Notes: generated by a model from the sequence alone, not told the origin. Shown: positions 1 to 8,863, counted from the first letter of the stretch. The stretch is 64,000 bases of DNA from Gemmatimonadota bacterium (GCA_022820995.1 JAJEEM010000058.1:143235-207234); one strand, 5' to 3'. A program made the numbers and translations.

Positions 1-2
1 TG

Positions 3-326
3 ACCGAGCAGTTGGGCCGGCGCATGGTGACGGGAGACCGGGCGATGATCGCGCAGGTTCTGCTCGAGGAGGGCGCGGTCGTTCCCACGCACTCGCACGA
101 GAACGAACAGTTCACATATATCCTCGAGGGCGCGCTGCACTTCTGGCTCGGCGAGGACGGGAGCGAGGAGGTCGTCGTGCGCGCCGGAGAGATCCTTCAC
201 ATTCCCTCCCACGTCCCGCACAAGGCCATCGCACTCGAGAAGACGCTGGATCTCGACATCTTCTGTCCTCCCCGCGCGGACTGGCTCGACGGGACGGACT
301 CCTACTTTCACGACTCGGACGACTGA
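3..326 (+). CDS. Cupin-domain protein (5' end cut by window edge)
   Basis: The frame is open from the first bases of the window, so the true start lies upstream. It encodes a single small beta-barrel cupin. Motif 1 is visible as G-x5-HSH-x3-Q/E-x6-G (GAVVPTHSHENEQ), giving the usual metal-binding His, His and Glu/Gln. Motif 2 is GEILHIPSHVPHKA with the third His. Such small cupins bind a divalent metal and act as dioxygenases, isomerases or ligand sensors; the substrate cannot be read from the sequence. The stop TGA overlaps the ATG of the following SDR gene (TGATG), which implies co-translation and a shared pathway with that oxidoreductase. Confidence 0.85.
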   Translation, partial: TEQLGRRMVTGDRAMIAQVLLEEGAVVPTHSHENEQFTYILEGALHFWLGEDGSEEVVVRAGEILHIPSHVPHKAIALEKTLDLDIFCPPRADWLDGTDSYFHDSDD

Positions 327-1117
327 TGGATCTGGGGATCGCGGGCCGCGTCGCCCTCGTGGCCGCCTCCTCGAAGGGCCTCGGCCGGGCCGTGGCGGAG
401 GAACTGGCGGCGGAAGGGGCGCACCTGTTCATGTGCGCGCGCGGGGAGGCAGCGCTCGCGGAGGCCGCGGCGGCGGCGGACGCGCGCGGGCCGGGCGATG
501 TCGTCGCGATGCCGGCCGATCTGTCGGATCCCGCGGACGTGGCCGACCTCGTCGACGCGGCGCTGGCCCGCTTCGGACGCGTGGACATCCTCGTGAACAA
601 CGCGGGCGGGCCGCCGGCCGGGAAGTTCGAGGACCACGGCCGGGCGGCGTGGAAGGCGGCCGTGCGCCTCAACCTCGAGAGCGCCCTCGATCTCACCCGC
701 GCCGTCCTGCCCGGCATGAAGGAGCGCGGGTGGGGGCGGATCCTGAACATCACGTCGGTCGCCGTGAAGGAACCGGTGGACGGCCTCATCCTCTCGAACA
801 GCGTGCGCGCCGCCGTGACGGGCTTCGCGAAGACCCTCTCGAACGAGGTCGCGTCGTTCGGCATCACGGTGAACAACGTGCTCCCGGGCTTCACGCGCAC
901 CGCGCGCCTGGAGGAACTGGCCGCCGTGCGCGCCGAAACGGCGGGGATCTCGACGGAGGAAGTGGAGGCGGGGTGGAACGCCGCGATCCCCGCGAGCCGT
1001 CTCGGCGACCCGCGTGAATTCGCCGCGGTCGTCGCGTTCCTCGCCTCCGAGCGCGCCAGCTACGTCACGGGCGTCTCCATCGCCGTCGACGGGGGGCGCT
1101 CGCGGGCCCTCCAGTGA
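326..1117 (+). CDS. Atypical SDR-family protein (BKR-like) lacking the canonical Tyr/Lys pair
   Basis: A 263-residue short-chain dehydrogenase fold. The nucleotide loop reads ASSKGLG (residues 14-20) instead of TGxxxGxG. NNAG at residues 91-94 and Ser144 are present. The usual YxxxK catalytic pair is replaced by S157-x3-R161 (SNSVRAA), followed by the normal post-active-site segment ending NNVLPGFTRT. This matches the described SDR subgroup resembling beta-ketoacyl-ACP reductase but without the full catalytic tetrad (CDD cd05344 as I recall it). The gene starts inside the cupin stop, and its own stop overlaps the GTG of the multicopper oxidase gene, so the three are one translationally coupled unit. 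True reductase activity is therefore uncertain. Confidence 0.85.
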   Translation: MDLGIAGRVALVAASSKGLGRAVAEELAAEGAHLFMCARGEAALAEAAAAADARGPGDVVAMPADLSDPADVADLVDAALARFGRVDILVNNAGGPPAGKFEDHGRAAWKAAVRLNLESALDLTRAVLPGMKERGWGRILNITSVAVKEPVDGLILSNSVRAAVTGFAKTLSNEVASFGITVNNVLPGFTRTARLEELAAVRAETAGISTEEVEAGWNAAIPASRLGDPREFAAVVAFLASERASYVTGVSIAVDGGRSRALQ

Positions 1118-3351
1118 CCCCCGGGACGCGGCGCCCATCCGGGGCGCGCGCCATCCGGGCCGCCGCCGCGGCGGCGTGCGCGGCGCTCTGGCTGTGGGCG
1201 TGCGCGCCCCCGGAGATGCCGCCGCCGGAGACCCCTCCCTGCACGCCCGGCGCGGAGCAGGGGGCCGCGGCGAACCCCGACCTTTACTGCATGTCCCTGT
1301 TCCCGACGCCCCGCGTGCCCGGCGCGACCGGCACGGTCGAACTGCGCCGCCCGCCGGGGCCGTTCTCCATGGGCGTGTCGCCGGACGGACGACTCCTGTA
1401 CGACGCCGTGATCTCGACGGACCTCCCGCCGCCCTCCTCGCTGGGTCCGTACGACCGTTACGTCGCCTGGGCGTCGACCCAGGTGCTGTGGCCGATCGAG
1501 CGGCTCGGGGAGGTCCCGGCGCGCGGACGCGTCGAAGCGGGGCAGGTCGCGTTCAACAAGTTCCTCATCCTGGTGACGGCGGAGTCCGGCGCGGAACCGG
1601 GCGCGGCCGACGGTGCGGAACCCGGCGCGGAGTCCGGCGCGGCCGATGGCGCGGGCCCGGAGCCCGCGGGCCCCTACGTGCTGCGGGCCCAGTCGCCTTC
1701 CAGCCGCATGCAACCCGCCGACTTCCTCGAGTTCGCGCTCGGCGCCTCGCGCACGCCCCCCGGAGGGATGTCGATGGACGACGCGTGGGGCGGCGTGCCG
1801 ATGCCCGAGGGGGTGATGATGCTCCCGTCTCTCATGGAGCTTCGGCCGGACGTCGAACCCTGGCTGCCGGGAGACGGCTGGGAGGGCGAGATCTTCGACG
1901 CGCGCCCCCGCGAGCTGATCGAACTCGGCGATGGCGACTCCCTCTCCCTCGACGCCGTGTACGTGCGGCGCCGCATCGGGAGCCGCGAAATCCTCGGCTA
2001 CGGCTTCAACGGGCAGATCCCCGGGCCCCTCCTCTGGGTCCCCGAGGACGCGACCGTCACGATCGACTTCACGAACCGGATCGACTGGCCGACCGCGATC
2101 CACTGGCACGGACTCCGGCTCGACAACCGCTTCGACGGCGTCCCCGGCCTGACGCAGGACCCGGTGCTCCCCGGGGAGAGCTTCCGCTACACCGTGCATT
2201 TCCCCGATCCCGGCCTCTACTGGTACCACCCCCATCACCGCGAGGACGTGCAGCAGGACCTCGGGCTGGCGGGCAACCTCATGGTCCGGTCGGAGGATCC
2301 CGACTATTTCGGCCCCGTCCACCGCGAGGAGATCGTGATGCTCGACGACCTCCTCCTGGGCGAGCACGGGATCGTCCCCTTCGGACTCGAGCGTGCCACG
2401 CACGCGCTCATGGGCCGCTTCGGCAACACGATGCTCGTGAACGGCGAGCCCGACTACGCCCTGGATGTGGAGCGCGGGTCCGTCGTCCGCTTCCATTTCA
2501 CGAACGCGTCGAACACGAGGACGTTCAACCTCTCCTTCGGAGGGGCGCCGATGAAGCTCGTGGGCACGGACGTGGGCAACTTCGAGCGCGAGGCGTGGGT
2601 CGAGAGCGTCGTCATCGCGCCCGCGGAGCGCTACATCGTGCACGTCGCCTTCCCGGAGAGCGGGGAGGTTCCGCTGCTGAACCGGGTGCAGGGGATCGAC
2701 CACATCAACGGCGCCTTCTTCCCGGAAGAGGACACGCTGGGCGTCGTTCGCGTCGGCGGGGCGGACGCGGCGCCGGACCTGGCCGCGGCCTTCGGGGCGC
2801 TGCGCGAGAACGGGCGCGCGCGGGACGAGATCGCGCCGTACCGCCCCCTCTTCGACCGGCCGGTGGACCTCGAGCTGGAACTCGACATGACGACGCAGGG
2901 TCTTCCGCTCGTCGTCGAGCGTCTCATGCAGGTGGACTCGGCGTACTTCCACCCGGTCGAGTGGTCGGGAACGATGCCGATGATGAACCTGATGTCGACG
3001 CCGGAGAACGTGTCGTGGACGCTGCGCGAACCCTCCACGGGGCTCGAGAACGAGGAGATCCGGTGGACCTTCCGCGTCGGCGACGTCGTCAAGCTGAGGC
3101 TCCGAAGCCGCCGGGAGACGCTGCACCAGATGCAGCATCCGATCCATATCCACGGCCAGCGCTTCCTCGTCCTCGCCACGAACGGCGTCGAACACGACAA
3201 CCTCGCCTGGAAGGACACGGCGGTCGTCCCGGTGGGCGGTTCGCTCGACCTCCTGCTCGAACTGTCGAACCCCGGCCGCTGGATGCTGCACTGCCACATC
3301 GCCGAACACCTGGAGGCAGGCATGAAGATGGTGTTCACGGTGGAGCCGTGA
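1114..3351 (+). CDS. Multicopper oxidase, predicted lipoprotein, with long N-terminal extension
   Basis: A 745-residue protein starting with GTG in a GTGA overlap. An N-terminal hydrophobic stretch ends in a lipobox-like LWAC, so a lipid-anchored extracytoplasmic location is likely. All four copper-binding motifs are visible: HWHG (330-333), WYHPHH (370-375), HPIHIHG (675-681) and HCHIAEHLEAGM (726-737), the last providing T1 and T3 ligands with an axial Met. The first 250 or so residues precede the cupredoxin domains and match nothing I recognise. They include low-complexity repeats of Gly, Ala, Glu, Ser and Pro around residues 150-190. Family members oxidise phenols, metals or small organics with O2. 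The substrate is unknown here. Confidence 0.88.
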   Translation: MTPGTRRPSGARAIRAAAAAACAALWLWACAPPEMPPPETPPCTPGAEQGAAANPDLYCMSLFPTPRVPGATGTVELRRPPGPFSMGVSPDGRLLYDAVISTDLPPPSSLGPYDRYVAWASTQVLWPIERLGEVPARGRVEAGQVAFNKFLILVTAESGAEPGAADGAEPGAESGAADGAGPEPAGPYVLRAQSPSSRMQPADFLEFALGASRTPPGGMSMDDAWGGVPMPEGVMMLPSLMELRPDVEPWLPGDGWEGEIFDARPRELIELGDGDSLSLDAVYVRRRIGSREILGYGFNGQIPGPLLWVPEDATVTIDFTNRIDWPTAIHWHGLRLDNRFDGVPGLTQDPVLPGESFRYTVHFPDPGLYWYHPHHREDVQQDLGLAGNLMVRSEDPDYFGPVHREEIVMLDDLLLGEHGIVPFGLERATHALMGRFGNTMLVNGEPDYALDVERGSVVRFHFTNASNTRTFNLSFGGAPMKLVGTDVGNFEREAWVESVVIAPAERYIVHVAFPESGEVPLLNRVQGIDHINGAFFPEEDTLGVVRVGGADAAPDLAAAFGALRENGRARDEIAPYRPLFDRPVDLELELDMTTQGLPLVVERLMQVDSAYFHPVEWSGTMPMMNLMSTPENVSWTLREPSTGLENEEIRWTFRVGDVVKLRLRSRRETLHQMQHPIHIHGQRFLVLATNGVEHDNLAWKDTAVVPVGGSLDLLLELSNPGRWMLHCHIAEHLEAGMKMVFTVEP

Positions 3352-3362
3352 CGCGGTAGGTT
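3334..3362 (+). promoter_or_regulatory. Candidate sigma70-type promoter for the amidohydrolase pair
   Basis: TTCACG, a 17-base spacer and TAGGTT lie at the 3' end of the oxidase gene and would start a transcript about 30 bases before the first amidohydrolase ATG. The -35 box is only partly conserved. The call is from pattern matching alone. Confidence 0.35.
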
Positions 3363-3400
3363 TTTCGGGCCCCGAACGGCCCAACTCACAGGAGTCTCCC

Positions 3401-4837
3401 ATGAGAAAGTTCATCGCGGCCCCCGTCGCGCTCGCGGCCCTTCTCGCCCCGGTCCAACTGCCCGCGCAGTCCGCGGCCGAACTCGACGACGCGACCTCCG
3501 AGTTCGTATCCATCGCCGGCCCGACCGTTGCGCTCGTCGGCGTGAAGGTCATCGACGGAACCGGCGCGGCCGGGCGGACGAACCAGACGGTCGTCATCGA
3601 GGGGAACCGGATCGCCGCGGTCGGCCCGGCGGGCTCGGTGGAGATCCCGCCGGGCGCCGAGGTCCGCGAACTGCCGGGACACACGGTGATCCCGGGCATG
3701 ATCGGGCTCCACAACCACATGTTCTTCATGGGCGCCGGGGGCCGGATGGCCCAGGGCAACATCTCCTCCCCCCGCCTCTATCTCGCGGCGGGGGTGACGA
3801 CGATCCGCACGACGGGCAGCGTCTCGCCCTACGCGGACCTCAACGTCAAGTCGAACATCGAACGCGGGCTCGCGCCGGGTCCCCGCATGCACGTGACCGC
3901 GCCGTACGTCACCGGACCCAACCCGGCGCTCGGGGACATGGCGCAGGTGGACTCGCCCGAGGAAGCGCGCCGCTTCGTCCGCTACTGGGCCGGGGAGGGC
4001 GCCTCCTGGATCAAGGCGTACACGACGATCCGCCGCGCCGAACTCGCCGCCGTCATCGAGGAGGCGCACGCGCAGGGCCTCCGGGTCACGGGCCACATCT
4101 GTTCGATCACCTTCCAGGAAGCCGTGGACATGGGGATGGACAACATCGAGCACGGCTTCGGGACCGCGACGGACTTCGATCCGCGCAAGCGGCCCGACGA
4201 ATGTCCGCCCAATTCCATGGTCACGGTGGGAGAGGAGGGGGACCCATCGGGGGAGACCGCCCGGGCGCTGATCCTTTCCATGGTCGAGAACGATGTCGGG
4301 ATGACGTCGACGATGGCCGTGATCGAGCCGATGACGAAGGGGCGGGCGGTCCTCGACGAGCGGACGCTGGAGGCGATGGCGCCGGAGGTGCGGGAGGACT
4401 ACCTGGAGACGGTGGACGCGATCGAGGCGAACCCGGACTGGCCGATGACGGAGGCGCACCTGCAGAAGCACATGGCGTTCGAGCGGGGCTTCGTCGAGGC
4501 CGGGGGGGTGCTCGCGGCGGGCGTGGACCCGACGGGGATCGGGGGCGCGATCGCGGGCTTCGGGGACCAGCGCAACTACGAGCTGCTCGTCGAGGCGGGG
4601 TTCGATGCCCCGACGGTGGTCCGGATCGTGAGCGCGAACGGCGCCCGCATCATGGGCGTGGATGACGAACTGGGGACGATCGAGGCGGGAAAGCTCGCGG
4701 ACCTCGTCGTGCTCGACGGCGATCTCGAATCGGACTCCGCGATCATCAGGAACGTCACCGTCGTGTTCAAGGACGGCGTGGGCTACGACTCGGAGAAGCT
4801 GATCGACTCCGTGAAGGGAATGGTGGGAATCCGATGA
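3401..4837 (+). CDS. Secreted amidohydrolase-family protein, copy 1
   Basis: A 478-residue protein with a signal peptide (hydrophobic residues 5-20, cleavage near PAQ-SA). Shine-Dalgarno AGGAG lies seven bases before the ATG. Metal-binding features of the amidohydrolase superfamily are present in order: an HNH at about residues 103-105 in PGMIGLHNH, a Lys in WIKAYTT likely to be carboxylated, His in VTGHIC, His in NIEHGF and Asp in LAAGVDPTG. The C-terminal beta domain (GKLADLVVLDGD) is typical of imidazolonepropionase or prolidase-like members. It probably hydrolyses an amide or peptide bond of a cyclic or dipeptide substrate in the periplasm. It is a close paralogue of the next gene, with which it overlaps by ATGA. 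Confidence 0.85.
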   Translation: MRKFIAAPVALAALLAPVQLPAQSAAELDDATSEFVSIAGPTVALVGVKVIDGTGAAGRTNQTVVIEGNRIAAVGPAGSVEIPPGAEVRELPGHTVIPGMIGLHNHMFFMGAGGRMAQGNISSPRLYLAAGVTTIRTTGSVSPYADLNVKSNIERGLAPGPRMHVTAPYVTGPNPALGDMAQVDSPEEARRFVRYWAGEGASWIKAYTTIRRAELAAVIEEAHAQGLRVTGHICSITFQEAVDMGMDNIEHGFGTATDFDPRKRPDECPPNSMVTVGEEGDPSGETARALILSMVENDVGMTSTMAVIEPMTKGRAVLDERTLEAMAPEVREDYLETVDAIEANPDWPMTEAHLQKHMAFERGFVEAGGVLAAGVDPTGIGGAIAGFGDQRNYELLVEAGFDAPTVVRIVSANGARIMGVDDELGTIEAGKLADLVVLDGDLESDSAIIRNVTVVFKDGVGYDSEKLIDSVKGMVGIR

Positions 4838-6279
4838 CTGAACATCGCCGTGCCCGAACCGGGATTCGCGCCTTCGCCATCGCCGTCTTCGCGGGGGCCG
4901 CGCTCGCCGCACCGGCCGCCGCGCAGAGCTACGACCGGCTGTCCGAGGAGACCCGCGCCTATGTCGCGGTGGAGGGTCCCGTCGTGGCGCTCGAACACGT
5001 CCGCGTCATCGACGGCACCGGCGGCCCGGTGCTCGAGGACCAGACGGTGCTGCTGAGCGGCGGACGGATCGCCGCTGTGGGCCCCGCCTCGTCCGTCGCC
5101 GTCCCGGAGGACGCGGAGCGTCACGATCTGGGCGGCCACACCGTCATCCCCGGAATGGTCGGCATGCACGACCATCTGTTCTACACGGCCGTCGGGGGAC
5201 GGCGCGTGCAGCTCGGCTACAGCGCGCCGCGGCTCTACCTCGGCTCCGGAGTCACGACGATCCGGACGACCGGAAGCTTCACGCCCTACGCGGACGTGCA
5301 CCTGAAGGACGCGATCGACAGCGGCGACTCGCCGGGCCCCCGCATCCACATCACGGCGCCGTACATCACCGGCTCGACGGGCTCGCCCCACCAGGCCCGG
5401 CTGACCTCTCCCGAACAGGCGCGGCGCTTCGTCGAGTACTGGGCGGAGGAGGGGGCCACGTGGGTGAAGGCGTACACGTCGATCGGTAGCGCCGAACTCG
5501 GGGCGGCGATCGAGGAGGCGCACCGCCTGGGTCTCCGCGTCACCGGACACCTGTGCTCGGTGAGCTTCCAGGAGGCCGTCGCGCTCGGGATCGACAACCT
5601 CGAGCACGGGATGCTGACGGCGTCCGACTTCGTGCCGGAGAAGGAGCCCGACCGCTGTCCCGGCAACATCATGCAGCGGGCCGGCGGCTCGGACCCGACG
5701 GGACCCATCGCGCAGGAGACGATCGAGGCGATGGTGGAGGCCGGCGTGGGCCTCACCGCCACGCTCGCCGTCTACGAGGCCTTCTTCCCGGACCGCGCGG
5801 TCGTGGATGAGCGGACGCTCGAGCTGATGACTCCGGACCTTCGGGAGGCGTACCTGGACGAGCGCGGACGCATCCAGGAGATGGGACCCGATCCCGAGAA
5901 CTTCCGGAACGAACTGCGCTTCGAGAAGGCGTTCGTCGACGCGGGCGGCCTGCTCGCGGCGGGCGTCGATCCCACGGGCAACGGCGGAGCGCTCCCCGGG
6001 TTCGGGAACCAGCGGAATTTCGAGCTTCTGCTCGAGGCCGGACTCACGCCGGTGCAGGCCGTGCAGGTCGTGAGCCACAACGGGGCCAGGATTCTCGGGG
6101 TCGACGACGAACTCGGCACGGTCGAGGCCGGGAAGATCGCCGATCTCATCGTGCTGAACGGCGATCCCGGGAGCGATCCAAGCGCGATTCGGGCCGTCCG
6201 CTGGGTGTTCAAGGATGGCGTCGGATACGATTCCCGCGGGCTGGTTCAGGCGACGCGGGGCCTCGTCGGGATCCGCTGA
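4834..6279 (+). CDS. Secreted amidohydrolase-family protein, copy 2
   Basis: A 481-residue protein with an N-terminal signal peptide ending near AAAQ-SY. It repeats the architecture of the preceding gene: HDH in PGMVGMHDHL, WVKAYTS, VTGHLC, NLEHGM, LAAGVDPTG, and the C-terminal GKIADLIVLNGD. The two proteins align nearly end to end, including the tail GVGYDS...GLVGIR, so they arose by tandem duplication. The ATG sits within the stop of copy 1, so both are made from one mRNA. Divergence around the substrate loop (residues 265-300) suggests different or broadened substrates. The exact substrate is unknown. Confidence 0.85.
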   Translation: MTEHRRARTGIRAFAIAVFAGAALAAPAAAQSYDRLSEETRAYVAVEGPVVALEHVRVIDGTGGPVLEDQTVLLSGGRIAAVGPASSVAVPEDAERHDLGGHTVIPGMVGMHDHLFYTAVGGRRVQLGYSAPRLYLGSGVTTIRTTGSFTPYADVHLKDAIDSGDSPGPRIHITAPYITGSTGSPHQARLTSPEQARRFVEYWAEEGATWVKAYTSIGSAELGAAIEEAHRLGLRVTGHLCSVSFQEAVALGIDNLEHGMLTASDFVPEKEPDRCPGNIMQRAGGSDPTGPIAQETIEAMVEAGVGLTATLAVYEAFFPDRAVVDERTLELMTPDLREAYLDERGRIQEMGPDPENFRNELRFEKAFVDAGGLLAAGVDPTGNGGALPGFGNQRNFELLLEAGLTPVQAVQVVSHNGARILGVDDELGTVEAGKIADLIVLNGDPGSDPSAIRAVRWVFKDGVGYDSRGLVQATRGLVGIR

Positions 6280-6315
6280 GCCCCGCCGCGGTCCCGTGAC
6301 CCGCGAGTCGGTCCG

Positions 6316-6990
6316 ATGACGGACGGCGGCGCGTACCGCCCGGTCCCGCTGGCGACGTTCACGCGGCGCGAGGAGGCGGAGATGGTGCGCCGCGCGCGGG
6401 CCTTCCGCGACGAAGTGCGACGCCGCCGGACGGTCCGGGAGTACTCGGGCGAGCCCGTCCCCGAGGAGGTCATCGACGCCTGCATCGAGGCGGCGGGAAC
6501 GGCCCCCAACGGCGCGAACCGTCAGCCGTGGCACTTCGTCGTCGTGCGCGACCCGGAGGTGAAGCGCCGAATCCGGATGGAGGCGGAGAAGGAGGAGCGT
6601 GATTTTTATGCGCATCGCGCGCCGGCCGCGTGGCTGGAGGCGCTCGCCCACCTCGGAACGGACGAGCACAAGCCGTTCCTGGAGAGGGCGCCCGTCCTCA
6701 TCGCGATCTTCGCGGAGAGCTACGAACTGCGCGGCGGGGAGAAGCTCAAGAACTACTACGTGACGGAATCCGTCGGCATCGCCACCGGGATCCTCATCAC
6801 GGCGCTGCACCACGCGGGCCTCGCCACCCTCACGCACACGCCGAGCCCCATGGGGTTCCTGAACGAGGTCCTCGACCGCCCGGCCAACGAGCGGCCCTTC
6901 CTGCTGCTCGTCGTGGGCTATCCCGCCGACGACGCGCTCGTCCCGGACATCGCGAAGAAGCCGCTGGACCGCATCGCCTCCCGCCGCTAG
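6316..6990 (+). CDS. Nitroreductase-family flavoprotein, iodotyrosine deiodinase-like
   Basis: A 224-residue FMN-dependent nitroreductase fold. It resembles the soluble domain of iodotyrosine deiodinase (IYD): RRTVREYS near residue 37, [18 protein letters not shown] (60-77) and the C-terminal KKPLDRI, which mirrors KRKPLDQI in the human enzyme. The lid segment aligns without gaps to the human protein as I remember it, and the three residues that clamp the zwitterion of halotyrosine are all kept as Glu94, Tyr98 and Lys119. Ordinary nitroreductases lack this trio. A reductive halotyrosine dehalogenase is therefore the favoured call; a generic quinone or nitro reductase is the alternative. Its stop overlaps the convergent dehydrogenase stop by three bases. 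Confidence 0.85.
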   Translation: MTDGGAYRPVPLATFTRREEAEMVRRARAFRDEVRRRRTVREYSGEPVPEEVIDACIEAAGTAPNGANRQPWHFVVVRDPEVKRRIRMEAEKEERDFYAHRAPAAWLEALAHLGTDEHKPFLERAPVLIAIFAESYELRGGEKLKNYYVTESVGIATGILITALHHAGLATLTHTPSPMGFLNEVLDRPANERPFLLLVVGYPADDALVPDIAKKPLDRIASRR

Positions 6991-8054
6991 CCGGCCGGCG
7001 GTCCGTCCTCGGCGTCGAGGAAGCGCCGGGCTCGGCGGCGGGCCGCGTGAAGCGGCGATTCTCCGGCGGCGGCCGCCTCCTCGAACATCTCCCGCAGCGA
7101 CGACCCGATCTCGTCGACGCTCGCCCGGAGCCGGGCCTCGTCCCGCTCGCCCCGGTGGATGGCGGCGAAGGCGGCCGCACCGCCGGCATTGATCACGTAG
7201 TCGGGGGCGTAGAGGATGCCGCGCTCGTGCAGTCTCTCCCCATCGGCCTCCGTGAGGAGCTGGTTGTTCGCGGAGCCGGCGACGATCCGGCACCGGAGGC
7301 GGGGGATCGTGTCGGGGTTGAGCGTCGCCCCGACGGCGCAGGGCGCATACACGTCCACGTCCACATCCCACATGTCGTCAGGGGGGATGACGACGCCTCC
7401 GAAGCGCGTCCGCGCCCGCTCGGCGGCGTCCTCGCGCAGGTCCGTCAGGTAGAGTGTCGCCCCGGCCTCGGCCAGGAGCCCCGCGAGCGGGAGGCCGACG
7501 CCTCCGAGCCCCTGGATGAGCACCGAGCGGGCGCCGAAGTCCGCCTCGCCGAACCGGTGCTCGAGCGCGGCCCGGATCCCGGCGAGCACGCCGCGCGCCG
7601 TGTACGGCCCCGGGTCGCCCGGCTTCCCGTCCACGAGGCCGACGGCGTACCCGGATATGGCTCCGATCCGGACCATGTCGTCCGGGGTCGTGCCGAGGTC
7701 CAGGCCGGTCTGGAAGGCGCCGCGGAGCGACGCGAGACGCGCCGCATAGCGGTCGATCAGGCCGGCGCGGGCGTCGTCGCCCAGGTCGTCCGGGATGGCG
7801 ATGACGGCCTTGCCGCCGCCGTAGCGAATGCCGACGCCCGCCCACTTCCAGGTCATGCCCTCGGCGAGGCGCATCGCGTCGATCAGGCCGTCGACGGGGG
7901 CGGGATAGGAGGTCATCCGGGTGCCTCCGGCGGCCGGACCCAGCCGCGTGTCGTGCAGGGCGATGAAGATCCAGGCGCCGGTGGGGGCGTCGAAGGCGGT
8001 GACGACGGACTCGCCGTCCCACGCCTCCATGACATCGAGAAAGCCGCGGGTCAT
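6987..8054 (-). CDS. Leucine/valine/phenylalanine-type amino acid dehydrogenase
   Basis: A 355-residue Glu/Leu/Phe/Val dehydrogenase that reversibly deaminates branched-chain or aromatic amino acids with NAD. The two catalytic lysines are Lys70 (MTWK) and Lys82 (YGGGK). The Rossmann motif GLGGVG lies near residue 185, followed by an acidic residue in LTDL, which suggests NAD rather than [12 protein letters not shown] and AGSANNQL are family hallmarks. The chosen ATG has GGAG five bases upstream, and an N-terminal [15 protein letters not shown] suits the family; the open frame continues 62 codons further without supporting features. The length is typical of leucine dehydrogenase (about 360). 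Substrate choice between Leu, Val and Phe is not decided. Confidence 0.88.
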   Translation of the reverse strand: MTRGFLDVMEAWDGESVVTAFDAPTGAWIFIALHDTRLGPAAGGTRMTSYPAPVDGLIDAMRLAEGMTWKWAGVGIRYGGGKAVIAIPDDLGDDARAGLIDRYAARLASLRGAFQTGLDLGTTPDDMVRIGAISGYAVGLVDGKPGDPGPYTARGVLAGIRAALEHRFGEADFGARSVLIQGLGGVGLPLAGLLAEAGATLYLTDLREDAAERARTRFGGVVIPPDDMWDVDVDVYAPCAVGATLNPDTIPRLRCRIVAGSANNQLLTEADGERLHERGILYAPDYVINAGGAAAFAAIHRGERDEARLRASVDEIGSSLREMFEEAAAAGESPLHAARRRARRFLDAEDGPPAG

Positions 8055-8230
8055 GCGTTCTCCGTATTCGATTCGTAGTCGATGCGGACGCGATTCGTCC
8101 GCCGGCGCGCGCGCGAGCGCGGTGAGACTATCGCGCGCTGCCCGTCCGGGCGACATTGGAACATGTGGGGCGTGATCGCGTATCGGTGCTCGGGAGGAAA
8201 GACGGCTGCGACCGACCGGGAGGTGATGGG

Positions 8231-8827
8231 ATGACGACACTGTTCTTCGGAGACATGCTCCCGCCGTCGCGCGAAGCCGAGAAACGCCGCGAACACGTCC
8301 TCGTCGGCACCGCCACCCCCCTCAAGCTCGATGTCCGGCCGATCGAACACCACCTGACGCCCCGCGGCAGCATCTGCATTGGGACCTTTCACGAGGACCG
8401 GCCGATCGGACGCTGCGCCATCCCCCGCGACAGCGTGAAGGATTTCCTCCGGATGGACCTCTTCGACCGGCCGGTTTCGCTCGCGCTGAACGTCCGGAAG
8501 GGCGGTCCCGGGATGGAAGGCAGCCTGCTCGCGCTCGTGCCGATGGACCGGGCGTCGCCCGGCGGATCCGAGCGGGATGAGCCGTGGAGGGCCAGCGTCC
8601 CCGGAGCGGCGTACGACGACGCGATCAAGGCGGGCGGCGACGGCTCAGGGGCCACTCAGCTGGTCGGGATCTTCCTCGGCGAGGTCGTGCGCTTCGAAGG
8701 AGACCGGCGGGAACCGGCGTCGATGCTCCGCGAAGCCGCCGACATGCTGGCCTGCGTCATCCGCGGGCAGGTGGACAGCGTCGGCGGCCGCGTGCTCGAA
8801 GACCTGACCGCGCGCCCCGAGGGCTGA
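8231..8827 (+). CDS. Hypothetical protein
   Basis: A 198-residue soluble protein preceded by a strong GGGAGGTG Shine-Dalgarno. No signal peptide or membrane segment is visible and I recognise no family. The middle contains RPIGRCAIPRDSVKDFLRMDLFDRP; the C-terminal half is acidic and helical, with DMLACVIRG near residue 175. Two cysteines occur, at about residues 57 and 177. It stands alone between the divergent dehydrogenase and the convergent hemH. Codon use resembles the neighbours, so it is not obviously foreign. The function is unknown. Confidence 0.7.
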   Translation: MTTLFFGDMLPPSREAEKRREHVLVGTATPLKLDVRPIEHHLTPRGSICIGTFHEDRPIGRCAIPRDSVKDFLRMDLFDRPVSLALNVRKGGPGMEGSLLALVPMDRASPGGSERDEPWRASVPGAAYDDAIKAGGDGSGATQLVGIFLGEVVRFEGDRREPASMLREAADMLACVIRGQVDSVGGRVLEDLTARPEG

Positions 8828-8863
8828 GCGAAGGCCCGGCGGCCGGCTGCGCTGCGCCGGAAG

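Noticed and set aside
3356..3385. TTTTT with GGGCC/GGCCC as a terminator of the multicopper oxidase gene
   Set aside because: The T-run precedes the hairpin on the coding strand instead of following it, and the stem is only five base pairs.
4783..7371. An 862-codon minus-strand frame
   Set aside because: It crosses two real genes on the plus strand (amidohydrolase copy 2 and the deiodinase-like gene) and has only low-complexity Arg/Gly/Val content.
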